Made by a program: the position numbers and the translations under genes. Of a stretch of 64,000 nt of DNA, positions 8,504 to 15,760 are shown piece after piece (positions within the stretch are counted from its first letter, which is position 1; each line of letters starts with the position of its first letter). The notes beneath the pieces are model-generated. The model made no database searches. It was not told the origin of the DNA and worked only from the letters and a program-made list of their open reading frames with translations. Source of the DNA: Lachnospiraceae bacterium UBA7196 (lineage in GTDB: Bacteria > Bacillota > Clostridia > Lachnospirales > Lachnospiraceae); assembly GCA_002490835.1 (NCBI GenBank), contig DKUU01000028.1, positions 135,268-199,267 on the forward strand. Direction: 5' to 3'.

Positions 8504-8974
8504 TTATTTACCTTTTTTCAACTTTCCTAATATGGCTATTACATTCGGTTGCGTTGGCGTAAATTTCACACCATGTTTCAGCATACCCATAACCTTTTTT
8601 GCTTTCTGTTCAATCTCTTTCGCTGTATGTTCGCTTGTCAGCACCAAATGATTTCCGGCTATGGTATATTCCCGTTCTATGTATTCATCTGTTATCGGAA
8701 ACATATCCTGTATCAAAAATGCACTCTGCCTACTGTCATCCAATTTCACAATATGGATAATGTCACAGGGCTTTCCCGCTTTTTCTTTCTTTTCCATAAT
8801 TCGCTTATATTTATCAATCTGACTGGACAAAGGTATCATCCAGTAAATTCCTGTATTTGTATCTTCAAAACAATAATAATGCGGTCTATTTCCTGCCTTA
8901 TTGCTTTTAAGGTACGGATCCGCCATATCCTCAAAAAATTTATCCTTTATGATATAAAACCCCGTTTTCTTCAT
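8504..8974 (-). CDS. Type III toxin-antitoxin endoribonuclease toxin, CptN-like
   Basis: A 156-residue protein starting MKKTGFYIIKDKFFEDM, with GAGG 8 bases before the ATG. It belongs to the ToxN/AbiQ/CptN toxin group: the segment YWMIPLSSQIDKYKRIMEKK (about residues 45-64) carries the Ser-Ser and Lys spaced as in ToxN-type active sites, and HIVKLDDSRQSAFLIQDMFP and KFTPTQPN are typical of CptN-like proteins. These toxins are sequence-specific RNases held inactive by processed repeats of an RNA antitoxin, and several give phage defence by abortive infection. A promoter, two 45-nt repeats and a terminator lie directly upstream, the defining layout of type III systems. A longer frame to 9148 runs through the RNA repeats and is not the protein. 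Confidence 0.85.
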   Translation of the reverse strand: MKKTGFYIIKDKFFEDMADPYLKSNKAGNRPHYYCFEDTNTGIYWMIPLSSQIDKYKRIMEKKEKAGKPCDIIHIVKLDDSRQSAFLIQDMFPITDEYIEREYTIAGNHLVLTSEHTAKEIEQKAKKVMGMLKHGVKFTPTQPNVIAILGKLKKGK

Positions 8975-8993
8975 TTGAATATCCTCATTAAGG

Positions 8994-9023
8994 AAAAAGT
9001 CCCCCGCCTTACGGCGAAGGACT
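8994..9023 (-). terminator. Intrinsic terminator between antitoxin RNA and toxin gene
   Basis: Stem AGTCC-TTCGCC and GGCGGG-GGACT around a GTAA loop, followed by TTTTT on the minus strand. Type III systems use this element to make far more antitoxin RNA than toxin mRNA. It ends 19 bases before the toxin start. Confidence 0.9.
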
Positions 9024-9030
9024 ATACTTT

Positions 9031-9120
9031 CAACCCAACCACTTATATACCGCATATTGGTCAGCGGTAAACTTTCGACCCGACCATTTATATACCACAT
9101 ATCGGTCAGTGGTAAACTTT
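9031..9120 (-). repeat. Two tandem 45-nt antitoxin repeats
   Basis: Unit 1 spans 9076-9120 and unit 2 spans 9031-9075, 39 of 45 bases identical. Each begins AAAGTTTACC on the minus strand. The 45-nt unit length matches the described CptIN family. Confidence 0.9.
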
Positions 9121-9132
9121 CTTCGTACCTAT

Positions 9133-9161
9133 ATTCTAGCAGGCACAAAAAAGAAAGTCAA
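9133..9161 (-). promoter_or_regulatory. Promoter of the type III toxin-antitoxin locus
   Basis: Minus strand TTGACT, a 17-base spacer, then TAGAAT. Near consensus, so strong transcription of the antitoxin RNA is expected. It lies 13 bases upstream of the first repeat. Confidence 0.85.
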
Positions 9162-9307
9162 TAAAACCTTCCCTTAAATTTTATGCCGCATCCAGATAAT
9201 TTATTCTCCATTTACAACCATTCTAACTCATTACATAAACAGCAAATCCAGCTCGCAGCAAAAGTCTGATGTGCTATATGAGATTCCAGTCGCAATAACT
9301 TCTTGCT

Positions 9308-9352
9308 TTATGTAAACCACAATGCAATACCGTTTTCATTCATTATGTAAAC
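9308..9352. repeat. Two direct copies of decamer TTATGTAAAC
   Basis: Copies at 9308-9317 and 9343-9352, same orientation as the pair at 8406-8435, so the toxin-antitoxin locus is bracketed by paired copies. The rest of 9162-9376 is AT-rich and shows no gene. Confidence 0.7.
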
Positions 9353-9376
9353 CAATAAACCATGCGCGATATCTGA

Positions 9377-9754
9377 TTATTTCAAGTACGCGATAACCTC
9401 CACCTCGCAGAGTACATCCTTAGGCAGCTGCTTGACTGCCACACAGCTGCGCGCGGGCTTCTCGGTAAAATACTGTTCGTAAACAGCGTTAAAAGCCGCA
9501 AAATCAGCCATCTCTGCCAGAAAACAGGTGGTCTTTACCACCTTTGTATAATCTGTTCCAGCTTCCGCAAGGATCGCGCCCACATTCTTCATGGACTGGT
9601 GCGCCTGCTCGGTCACGTCTTTGCCCTTGATCTCTCCCGTGGCAGGGTCAATGGGAATCTGCCCCGATGCAAACAGAAGATCTCCTGCAATGATGCCCTG
9701 AGAATAGGGACCGATCGCCGCCGGTGCCTTGTCTGTAGATACTTTAGTTAACAT
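9377..9754 (-). CDS. ridA: RidA family reactive intermediate deaminase
   Basis: A 125-residue YjgF/YER057c/UK114 protein that hydrolyses reactive enamine/imine intermediates released by PLP enzymes such as threonine dehydratase. Diagnostic features are APAAIGPYSQG near residue 11, LLFASGQIPIDP, and the C-terminal RSCVAVKQLPKDVLCEVEVIAY, whose arginine binds the substrate carboxylate. Length is exactly typical. A weak promoter (TTGTAA, 16 bases, TATAAA) lies upstream, together with three CATGAA repeats of unknown meaning. Confidence 0.95.
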   Translation of the reverse strand: MLTKVSTDKAPAAIGPYSQGIIAGDLLFASGQIPIDPATGEIKGKDVTEQAHQSMKNVGAILAEAGTDYTKVVKTTCFLAEMADFAAFNAVYEQYFTEKPARSCVAVKQLPKDVLCEVEVIAYLK

Positions 9755-9823
9755 AACTTTACCCTTCCTTTCTTTTTATAAACTATTTCATGTGAATTAC
9801 AAAATATTTCATGATTTTCCGCT

Positions 9824-10177
9824 TCATGATTCCCCAAACCTCGCCCTCACATAGAACCCTCTGGCATTCTCAATCACTTCCGTCACCACGCCCTCCCGTT
9901 CCAGCATCCGCTCACGGAACGGAAAGTTGCCCGACATCGCCAGCGACGGGTCTATGGTATAGTAATAGTTGCTGGGGAGTACGCCCTCTGTCACCGTCAC
10001 GCGGTCGCCTTCCTTGAGAAGCCCCGGACGCTCCATCTTAAATTCCATCTCCCTCATGCTGATCACGTCTCTTTCCTGCCACGTATACCAGATATGGTAC
10101 TGCCCATGGTTATTCCGGCAGCGCATATATTCCGCGTCCATTCTTGCAGCATACTTCGTACCAGATAAGTTTATCAT
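9824..10177 (-). CDS. Hypothetical protein of the Lachnospiraceae type
   Basis: A 117-residue soluble protein without recognised domain. Visible parts: an aromatic-rich start (HGQYHIWYTWQERD), KEGDRVTVTEGVLPSNYYYTIDP, and a C-terminal EREGVVTEVIENARGFYVRARF that looks like a small beta-barrel (KOW or PRC-barrel-like). The first ATG follows the AAA/DUF4143 gene after 27 bases and has only a weak ribosome binding site; a start at residue 13 is possible. No function can be given. Confidence 0.6.
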   Translation of the reverse strand: MINLSGTKYAARMDAEYMRCRNNHGQYHIWYTWQERDVISMREMEFKMERPGLLKEGDRVTVTEGVLPSNYYYTIDPSLAMSGNFPFRERMLEREGVVTEVIENARGFYVRARFGES

Positions 10178-10204
10178 AAAAAAGATTGTCCTGCCATCCT
10201 AATT

Positions 10205-11500
10205 TTAGATACAAAACGCAGCGTAAAGCGGCACGGTCTTTTTCCCGTCCTCAAAGCCAAAGTTTTTTGTGGAAAGTTTGATAGCATAATCCGGCTGATA
10301 GGTTTCCATATAAACCTTCAGGCTTTTCGCCTTGGTGTTATCAGCCGCTTTTACTTCGATCGGGATCAGTCTGCCGTCACGCTGAATAACAAAATCGATT
10401 TCCGCTCCGCGCGCAGACTCCCAATAGTAAGTCCGGTATCCGTTTATGGTAAGCTGCACATTGACGTAATTTTCAACCATGCCGCCCTTATAATCATTGA
10501 TCTCCTCAACCATATAAAGAATGTCGTTTGCCGTCAGATCCTTCTTGGCAAAGAGAAGCCCCATATCCGACACATAAATCTTAAAAGCATCTATGTCACG
10601 GTAATTCTCAAGCGGCTTCTTTGCCTGTTCCACCCGATAAACCTGCGACACGATCCCGGACAGGCAGAGCCATTCGATCGCGTTTTCAAACTCCGCGGCC
10701 CGCCCGCCTTTTTTGATCAGCTTATACTGGAAACGGGTATTTTTTCGGGAAAGCTGCACGGTAATGTTGTCGTAAGCAAGACGCGTCTTCTTTATCTCAT
10801 TCAGATTATTATATTTACTCATATCGTTTAAATAGCTTGCAAGAATGGTATCCTGTGTATGCCGCACAAGAATATCATCCCCCGTCTCGATAAATTTCGC
10901 CACGCACTCCGGCATTCCGCCCACAATGAGATATCTGCGGTAAAGCTGCATAGCCGCATCGTGAAGCGCGGGAGGCAGCGGCGTATCTTTTGCAAAGCAC
11001 TCCCTGATCTGCCCTGCAAGCGCCCCCTCCCCCATAGCGATCATAAATTCTTCCAGATCCATCGGATACATGGTCTTCATATCGACCTTACCGACGGGAA
11101 ACGAAAATTTCGCCCGGTTGACCGCCACACCGAGCAAACTGCCAGCCACGATGATATGATAGTCCGGCGCGTCTTCGCAAAAATATTTTAATGCTGTTAA
11201 AGCCCGCTCGCAAAGCTGTATCTCGTCAAAAACAATCAGCGTTTTCTCCCTGATGATCGTCTGCCCCGCAATATGAGACAAGATCGGCAGCAGATAATCG
11301 GGGCTGATATCATCCGCAAAGGTTTCGGCAAGTCTGGGATTCGTTTCAAAATTGAAATACGCCACATTCTCATAGTTTGCGCGTCCAAACTCCAAAACGG
11401 TATAGGTTTTGCCAACCTGTCTTGCCCCCTGCAAAACGAGGGGTTTGCGCTGTTCACTGCGCATCCAGTTTTCCAGATAACCCATGATTTTTCTATACAT
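10205..11500 (-). CDS. AAA family ATPase with DUF4143 domain
   Basis: A 431-residue ATPase of the archaeal/bacterial AAA_14-DUF4143 family. The P-loop is LQGARQVGKTYTVLEFG (about residues 21-37), Walker B TLIVFDEIQ (about 90), and the C-terminal DUF4143 domain (about 200-400) ends with a PD-(D/E)XK-like core, GAEIDFVIQRDGRLIPIEVKA. These proteins are common, often mobile, and of unknown function. A paralogue lies at 40125-41432. A good promoter is present upstream, so it is transcribed separately. Confidence 0.88.
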   Translation of the reverse strand: MYRKIMGYLENWMRSEQRKPLVLQGARQVGKTYTVLEFGRANYENVAYFNFETNPRLAETFADDISPDYLLPILSHIAGQTIIREKTLIVFDEIQLCERALTALKYFCEDAPDYHIIVAGSLLGVAVNRAKFSFPVGKVDMKTMYPMDLEEFMIAMGEGALAGQIRECFAKDTPLPPALHDAAMQLYRRYLIVGGMPECVAKFIETGDDILVRHTQDTILASYLNDMSKYNNLNEIKKTRLAYDNITVQLSRKNTRFQYKLIKKGGRAAEFENAIEWLCLSGIVSQVYRVEQAKKPLENYRDIDAFKIYVSDMGLLFAKKDLTANDILYMVEEINDYKGGMVENYVNVQLTINGYRTYYWESARGAEIDFVIQRDGRLIPIEVKAADNTKAKSLKVYMETYQPDYAIKLSTKNFGFEDGKKTVPLYAAFCI

Positions 11501-11529
11501 AAATAATCCCCATTCCTGTTGTTATGTAT

Positions 11530-11558
11530 AGTATAATTTATATTCGTGTAAAAATCAA
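11530..11558 (-). promoter_or_regulatory. Promoter of the first DUF4143 ATPase gene
   Basis: Minus strand TTGATT, a 17-base spacer, TATACT, about 30 bases before the start codon at 11500. Confidence 0.65.
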
Positions 11559-11656
11559 TATATAATTTTGATATTTTTGCATCAAATTACATGAATAATA
11601 CTTTAAATTTCACATTATTTTACACCATACTTTTTTTAATCTATTAACAATACAAA

Positions 11657-11685
11657 CCCCGGAACTACTTTCTGCAGTTCCGGGG
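11657..11685. terminator. Hairpin terminator after spoVAD
   Basis: A 10-bp GC-rich stem (CCCCGGAACT / AGTTCCGGGG) with a 9-base loop, 60 bases beyond the spoVAD stop. The plus side ends in CCTTTTT, the minus side in TTTGTATTG. Confidence 0.7.
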
Positions 11686-11744
11686 CCTTTTTCGTCTGAT
11701 TCATCATCTATTTTCCATGGCCATTTATCCGTTCCCAACTCCAC

Positions 11745-12761
11745 TCACCCCTGCCAGTGTTCCAGCACCACCGCATGCGCAATCCCCGGTATCGTCTGTC
11801 CTTCATTATAGCTGGTCTTGGACAAAAGCGCTCCCGTCGGCACAAAGAGCACCCGCTTCCACACGCCCTCCTCCAGCTTCTTCAGAATATAAGCGGACAA
11901 CACCACCGCGCTGCAGCCGCAGCCGCTCCCGCCCGCGTCCGTGTGCTGCTTCTCGCTCTCATAGATCTCAATACCGCAGTCCATATACTGCTTGGCGATA
12001 TCGATGCCCTGCTCCGAGAGCAGCTCAAACAACAGCTTTTTTCCTACTATACCAAGATCGCCGGTAATGATCTTATCATAATCCTGCGGCTGTCTGGAAA
12101 AGTCCTCCAGATTCTGTTTAATCGTGTCCGCCGCGGCGGGGGCCATGCAGGCTCCCATATTCATGGAATCCTTGATGCCGTAGTCCACGATCTTACCAAC
12201 GGTCGCGCCCTCGATCTGTGCCCGTGTTCCCTTTTCCGGCTTTCCTGAAAGGAGAAAGGCACCGCTCCCCGTCACCGTCCACGTAGCGGATTTCGGCCGC
12301 TGATTCCCGTAGGAAAGGGGGAAACGAAACTCCTTCTCCGCGCTGGCAAAATGACTGGACGTGATACAAGCTGCCCTCTGTGCAAAGCCGGCACTCACCA
12401 TAGCGGCTCCCATCGTCAGGGAAAGCCCGCAGGTAGAGCAGGCGCCATAGAGGCCCACATGGGGAAGCTGATAGCCTGCCAGCCCGAAGCTGCTGGCGAT
12501 GGACTGTCCCAGCAAATCCCCCGCAAACACCATCTGCACATCCTGCTTCGTCAGACCCGCCTTGGAGAGGGCGATCTCCAGCGCCTCCTTTTGCAGACGA
12601 CTCTCCGCCTCCTCCCAGTTTTCTGCCCCAAAGCTATCGTCATAGCCTACCTTGTCGAACAGCTTCCCCATCGGCCCCTCGGCCTCCTTGCTGCCCACGA
12701 TCGAGGCGCTGTTTATCAGATACGGTTTCTTCTCAAACTGAATACTCTGCTTTCCTAACAT
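11745..12761 (-). CDS. spoVAD: Stage V sporulation protein AD
   Basis: A 338-residue thiolase-fold protein. SpoVAD binds dipicolinic acid directly and acts with the SpoVA channel in the spore inner membrane. Family sequences include the N-terminal PYLINSASIVGSKEAEGPMG, GACSTCGLSLTMGAAMVSAG around the position of a thiolase active site, and KSATWTVTGSGAFLLS. It is not next to other spoVA genes here: spoVAE is 4 kb downstream and spoVAA-AB-AC are 40 kb away. A convincing sigma-G promoter lies just upstream, so forespore expression is independent of the other spoVA genes. Confidence 0.95.
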   Translation of the reverse strand: MLGKQSIQFEKKPYLINSASIVGSKEAEGPMGKLFDKVGYDDSFGAENWEEAESRLQKEALEIALSKAGLTKQDVQMVFAGDLLGQSIASSFGLAGYQLPHVGLYGACSTCGLSLTMGAAMVSAGFAQRAACITSSHFASAEKEFRFPLSYGNQRPKSATWTVTGSGAFLLSGKPEKGTRAQIEGATVGKIVDYGIKDSMNMGACMAPAAADTIKQNLEDFSRQPQDYDKIITGDLGIVGKKLLFELLSEQGIDIAKQYMDCGIEIYESEKQHTDAGGSGCGCSAVVLSAYILKKLEEGVWKRVLFVPTGALLSKTSYNEGQTIPGIAHAVVLEHWQG

Positions 12762-12799
12762 AACGGCATACGATCCCTTTCTGTTTTTTTACTCAGGAA

Positions 12800-12829
12800 T
12801 AGTATGCCGCCTTTTTTCTTACAATATTC
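12800..12829 (-). promoter_or_regulatory. Sigma-G-type forespore promoter of spoVAD
   Basis: Minus strand GAATA, an 18-base spacer, CATACTA. This matches the sigma-G/sigma-F consensus (GnATA and CATnnTA) in sequence and spacing, about 40 bases upstream of the spoVAD start. Confidence 0.75.
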
Positions 12830-12844
12830 TTTTATCTACAATCC

Positions 12845-13792
12845 TTAAAAAATACCCGTCCGAATATCTTCCTTCATCGCAAGCACCGCCGCCCTCGCCG
12901 CGTCCGCATAGCCTTCCGCTCCGTATTTTGCGTAAGCCTCCTGCTGATACGCCGCTATAATGCCTCTGGAAGAATTAACGATGGCTCCCAGACCGTCCTC
13001 ATTGAAAAAGGGCTTTAAATCCTTGCCTTTTCCGCCCTGCGCGCCGTACCCCGGCACCAGAATGTAGGACTTAGGCATGATCTTTCGTAAAATCTTAGCC
13101 ATCTCCGGATAAGTCGCACCCACCACAGCCCCAATATAGCTGTAGGTTTCGCCCATGTGTTCCGCCGCCCACTCGGCTACTTTCTCTCCGACGATCTCGT
13201 AGAGCGGTCTTGCCGCAGACGCATCCGCAGACCCTTCCGGCAACACCAGTCTGTCCTGAAATTCGCCGCTGCTGGGATTGGAAGTCTTCACCAGAATAAA
13301 CAGGCCCTTCTTCTCTTTCTTGCATACCTCAATAAACGGCTTTACGCCGTCAGACCCAAGATAAGGATTGACGGTTGCAAAATCCAGATCAAAACCGCGG
13401 CACATGGTATCTCCGACCTGTGCCTGCCCCAAATGACCCACTGCATAGGCGTCAGAAGTGGAACCGATATCGCCGCGCTTGATGTCTCCGATCACGACAA
13501 GCCCCTTCTCCTTACAGTAAGCCACCGTCTTCTGAAAAGCGGTCATGCCCTCGACACCGAACTGCTCGTACATAGCGATCTGCGGCTTTACCGCCGGAAT
13601 CAGATCGCAGACCGCATCCACGATCCCCTTATTATACTGCCATATCGCTTCCGCCGCGCCCTGCATGGTCTCCCCGTATTCGGCAAACGCCTGCTTTTTG
13701 ATCTGTTCCGGCACAAATTTCATGGTCGGGTCGAGTCCCACCACAATGGGCGCTTCCAGCTTCTTGATCTTCTCCGTCAGTATATTAATCAC
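12845..13792 (-). CDS. pyrF: Orotidine 5'-phosphate decarboxylase
   Basis: A 315-residue enzyme that decarboxylates OMP to UMP, the last step of pyrimidine synthesis. It is of the longer subfamily 2 (about 270-310 residues): IVVGLDPTMKFVPEQIKK near residue 16 and the catalytic DIKRGDIGSTSDAYAVGHLG at about 98. The C-terminal LVPGYGAQGGKGKDL is the phosphate-binding loop. Its start overlaps the stop of the Nudix-like gene by 4 bases (ATGA), so the two are co-translated. Other pyr genes are not in the window. Confidence 0.95.
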   Translation of the reverse strand: MINILTEKIKKLEAPIVVGLDPTMKFVPEQIKKQAFAEYGETMQGAAEAIWQYNKGIVDAVCDLIPAVKPQIAMYEQFGVEGMTAFQKTVAYCKEKGLVVIGDIKRGDIGSTSDAYAVGHLGQAQVGDTMCRGFDLDFATVNPYLGSDGVKPFIEVCKKEKKGLFILVKTSNPSSGEFQDRLVLPEGSADASAARPLYEIVGEKVAEWAAEHMGETYSYIGAVVGATYPEMAKILRKIMPKSYILVPGYGAQGGKGKDLKPFFNEDGLGAIVNSSRGIIAAYQQEAYAKYGAEGYADAARAAVLAMKEDIRTGIF

Positions 13793-14193
13793 AGCTTTTT
13801 ACCCTCCAAATCCTTCAGCACATACTGATTCTCGATATACTTGGGAAAATCCTTCCGCTTCACCCACTCGTAGCTTCCGTAGTCTTCCGACAGAACGATG
13901 CCCGCCTCCTCCTCCTGCGTCAAAGAGCAAAGATAGGCAATGCCCACGCAGTGCGTATCGCCCAGAAGCTGCGACCATGTATACTCGATCTTGTCAATGG
14001 TGCCGTGTACGGACAAAAGCTCCATGATGGCCTTTCCCATCGCCTCATCCGGCGCTTCCCCGTGTTCCACTTCCGCGTCGATAAATTCCCAGACAAACGG
14101 ATCCGGAATACGGTCGTCCACCCAGCGCTTTAGCAACAGATACGTGTCTCCCTTCTTGATAATACCCTTCACTCGCAGATATGTGTTCTTCAT
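13789..14193 (-). CDS. Nudix-fold protein with degenerate catalytic box
   Basis: A 134-residue protein with the Nudix fold order: VKGIIKKGDTYLLLKRW, then VWEFIDAEVEHGEAPDEAM, then YEWVKRKDFPKYI. The Nudix box is GX5EX7REUXEEXGU; here the GG is replaced by DA and the REUXEE helix reads KAIMELLSVHG, so the metal-binding glutamates are mostly missing. It probably is not an active pyrophosphohydrolase and may bind a nucleotide or act structurally. It is coupled to pyrF by a 4-base overlap, which suggests a link to nucleotide metabolism. Confidence 0.75.
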   Translation of the reverse strand: MKNTYLRVKGIIKKGDTYLLLKRWVDDRIPDPFVWEFIDAEVEHGEAPDEAMGKAIMELLSVHGTIDKIEYTWSQLLGDTHCVGIAYLCSLTQEEEAGIVLSEDYGSYEWVKRKDFPKYIENQYVLKDLEGKKL

Positions 14194-14220
14194 AATATTC
14201 TCTCCCTTCTATGGTTTCTG

Positions 14221-15288
14221 TCATCTTGTCTGCAAAAACTCATACTCCCGTTTCGCCGTCTCATCATCGGGGTAGCTTCTTAAATAACTGTTCATCAGCG
14301 CCGATGCGGTTTTAAATTCCCCCATATACTCATAAGTAATGATCTCGTTGAATTTCAGGGTCTGCATCATCTCGTTGTTCTCAATGTTCATCGCCGTCTG
14401 GAAGGCCGTGAGCGCCGAATCATACTCTCCCATCTGCATCCTGCACAGACCGAGCTGATTGTAGATCTCAGCCTTCGTCTGATCGTATTCCGTATAGCCC
14501 GCATATATGCTGGCCGCGTAATTGTAATCTCCCAGCGCCTCGTAGGTCCTGCCAAGATAGAGGGCCGCACCGTAGTCGGTCGTCGTCTTTAAACGCTCTA
14601 AAAAATTGCGGGCATTCTCGTAATTTCCCATATAATAACAGATTCTGCCCATATCATAGTCGGAGATGGACTTTTCATTCTCCTTCATGGCGTTTTCCAG
14701 ATAAACCTGCCCCGCCTCCTTATATCCATACTCCTCAAGTACCATATAAATGCGGATCATCTGATCGTAATTTTTCGGATCTTTGGCCACTGCTGTGTCA
14801 AAATCAGCCTGCGCGCTCTCAAAATTACCCTCGGTCAGCTTCACGCAGCCCCGCAGATAGTAGGCGTTCGTCTCATCCGGCCGCAATCCCAGAATGGCGT
14901 CATAGGAGCGCACCGCCTCCTCATACTGACCGTCTTTATAATAGGCTGTCGCCAGATAATAATTGATGTCGAAATCAAGGTCTTCCACCCTGCTGCCGCC
15001 GAGCGTGAGCGCCGTCTCCAGATAGGCGATCGCCGCCTCATAATCCGTTTTTCCCAGATAAGCAAGCCCCATACCGCGGTAGAGCAGCCGTTCCTCCTCA
15101 CCCTTCTCTCTGGCCGTCTGAAACAGGTTGAGCGCCTGATCGTAATCAAGGGCCGCCACCGCGTCCATGCCCTGTTTGGTGTAGCTGGGCTCGCCGCCCT
15201 TCCCGCAGCCGGTAAGAAGCATGCCCGCACCCAAAAGCGCCGCCGCAAGCCTTATTCCCTTTTTCGCCCTTCTCCTTCGTTTCTCCAC
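14221..15288 (-). CDS. Tetratricopeptide-repeat lipoprotein
   Basis: A 355-residue secreted lipoprotein. A basic start (MEKRRRRAKKG), a hydrophobic segment and the lipobox LLTGC place the lipidated cysteine at about residue 28. The rest is a run of about eight TPR units, for example DYEAAIAYLETAL, QYEEAVRSYDAIL, NFESAQADFDTAV and EYDSALTAFQTAM. It should be anchored on the outer face of the membrane and mediate protein contacts. The start is a GTG with GGAG 8 bases upstream. A near-consensus promoter lies ahead of it. Confidence 0.88.
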   Translation of the reverse strand: MEKRRRRAKKGIRLAAALLGAGMLLTGCGKGGEPSYTKQGMDAVAALDYDQALNLFQTAREKGEEERLLYRGMGLAYLGKTDYEAAIAYLETALTLGGSRVEDLDFDINYYLATAYYKDGQYEEAVRSYDAILGLRPDETNAYYLRGCVKLTEGNFESAQADFDTAVAKDPKNYDQMIRIYMVLEEYGYKEAGQVYLENAMKENEKSISDYDMGRICYYMGNYENARNFLERLKTTTDYGAALYLGRTYEALGDYNYAASIYAGYTEYDQTKAEIYNQLGLCRMQMGEYDSALTAFQTAMNIENNEMMQTLKFNEIITYEYMGEFKTASALMNSYLRSYPDDETAKREYEFLQTR

Positions 15289-15334
15289 GCTCTATCTCCG
15301 TTTGGCACGCAAATATTTCTTCTGTACTTGTTCT

Positions 15335-15364
15335 ATTCTAACCGTATTTCCATCCGTCCGTCAA
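15335..15364 (-). promoter_or_regulatory. Promoter of the TPR lipoprotein gene
   Basis: Minus strand TTGACG, an 18-base spacer, TAGAAT, about 45 bases before the GTG start at 15288. Confidence 0.7.
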
Positions 15365-15376
15365 GGGACATTTGCC

Positions 15377-15444
15377 GAGGCTGCGAAGCAGTCCTCGCGA
15401 TTGAGCTTGCTCAATCTGTCAAGGGATAATCGAGCTTGCTCGAT
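15377..15444. repeat. Palindromic unit of three hairpins
   Basis: Three successive short hairpins: GAGGCTGC/GCAGTCCTC, then GATTGAGC-TT-GCTCAATC (15399-15416), then ATCGAGC-TT-GCTCGAT (15429-15444), the last two each followed by CTGTCA. A unit with the same order and the shared sequence CTCGCGATTGA lies at 45793-45854. Noncoding; part of the 450-base gap between the TPR and ydcF genes. Confidence 0.65.
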
Positions 15445-15473
15445 CTGTCATGTTTCTTTACACTACACCATCT

Positions 15474-15760
15474 GGTATGCGGGAACCTTATTTAAACTTC
15501 TGCGGCAGATTGCGCGACTTGCTCACGAAGCCGTCCTTGCGGAGAAAAGTGAGATTTTCTTAATATTCTGTCCAATACCCAGCAATTTCGAGACACGGAT
15601 GTCTCGGAAAGCCCGAAACGAGCCCGGACGGCGAGTAGAGGGCGGTTGCGTCGCCTTTCACAGCCATGCCAGAATATTTAGAAAATCCTCTTTTCGGAGC
15701 CTGACGCGAGAGAGCAAGTTGCGCAATATGCCCGCATTCTAAATTAGATTCCCGCACACC
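15474..15760. repeat. Long imperfect inverted-repeat element (about 287 bp)
   Basis: The outer arms, about 100 bases each, begin GGTATGCGGGAA on the left and GGTGTGCGGGAA read inward from the right. They stay alignable through TTGCGC(G/A)ACTTGCTC and ATTTTCT(T/A)AATATTCTG. The centre (about 15578-15664) contains a smaller CGAGACA/TGTCTCG hairpin. The right arm contains the ydcF stop codon and its last codons. It fills most of the gap 15289-15738. A 65-codon minus-strand frame inside looks like a by-product. It may be a MITE-like repeat or a structured RNA. Confidence 0.8.

Larger units (their letters stand above)
8994..9126 (-). ncRNA. Type III antitoxin RNA (CptI-like)
   Basis: Predicted RNA from just after the -10 box (about 9126) to the terminator (8994). 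It holds two complete 45-nt repeats (9076-9120 and 9031-9075) and the first bases of a third (AAAGTATAGT, 9021-9030). Each repeat can fold as an H-type pseudoknot: a stem ACCAC/GTGGT in the first and ACCGC/GCGGT in the second, and loop bases TGACC pairing with downstream GGTC or GGTT. The six differences between repeats are all transitions, and four of them preserve base pairs in these two helices. By analogy with the family, the toxin should cut the transcript into single pseudoknots that inhibit it. Confidence 0.85.

Noticed and set aside
9031..9120. CRISPR array
   Set aside because: Two adjacent repeats with no spacers, next to a promoter, terminator and toxin gene; no cas genes in the window.
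8975..9148. N-terminal extension of the toxin frame (58 extra codons with a repeated SLPLT(D/N)M motif)
   Set aside because: The repeats are RNA antitoxin units; the frame is open through them only by chance, crosses a terminator, and the good ribosome binding site and ATG are at 8974.
8406..9352. TTATGTAAAC copies as DnaA boxes or a replication origin
   Set aside because: DnaA boxes read TTATCCACA; the decamer differs at key positions, and no dnaA/dnaN genes are nearby.
15221..15742. 173-codon plus-strand frame opposite the TPR and ydcF genes
   Set aside because: It covers a promoter, hairpins and the inverted repeat and has no family resemblance.
15560..15757. 65-codon minus-strand protein inside the long inverted repeat
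   Set aside because: It lies within a palindromic element, overlaps the ydcF end and has no convincing ribosome binding site; probably a chance frame.
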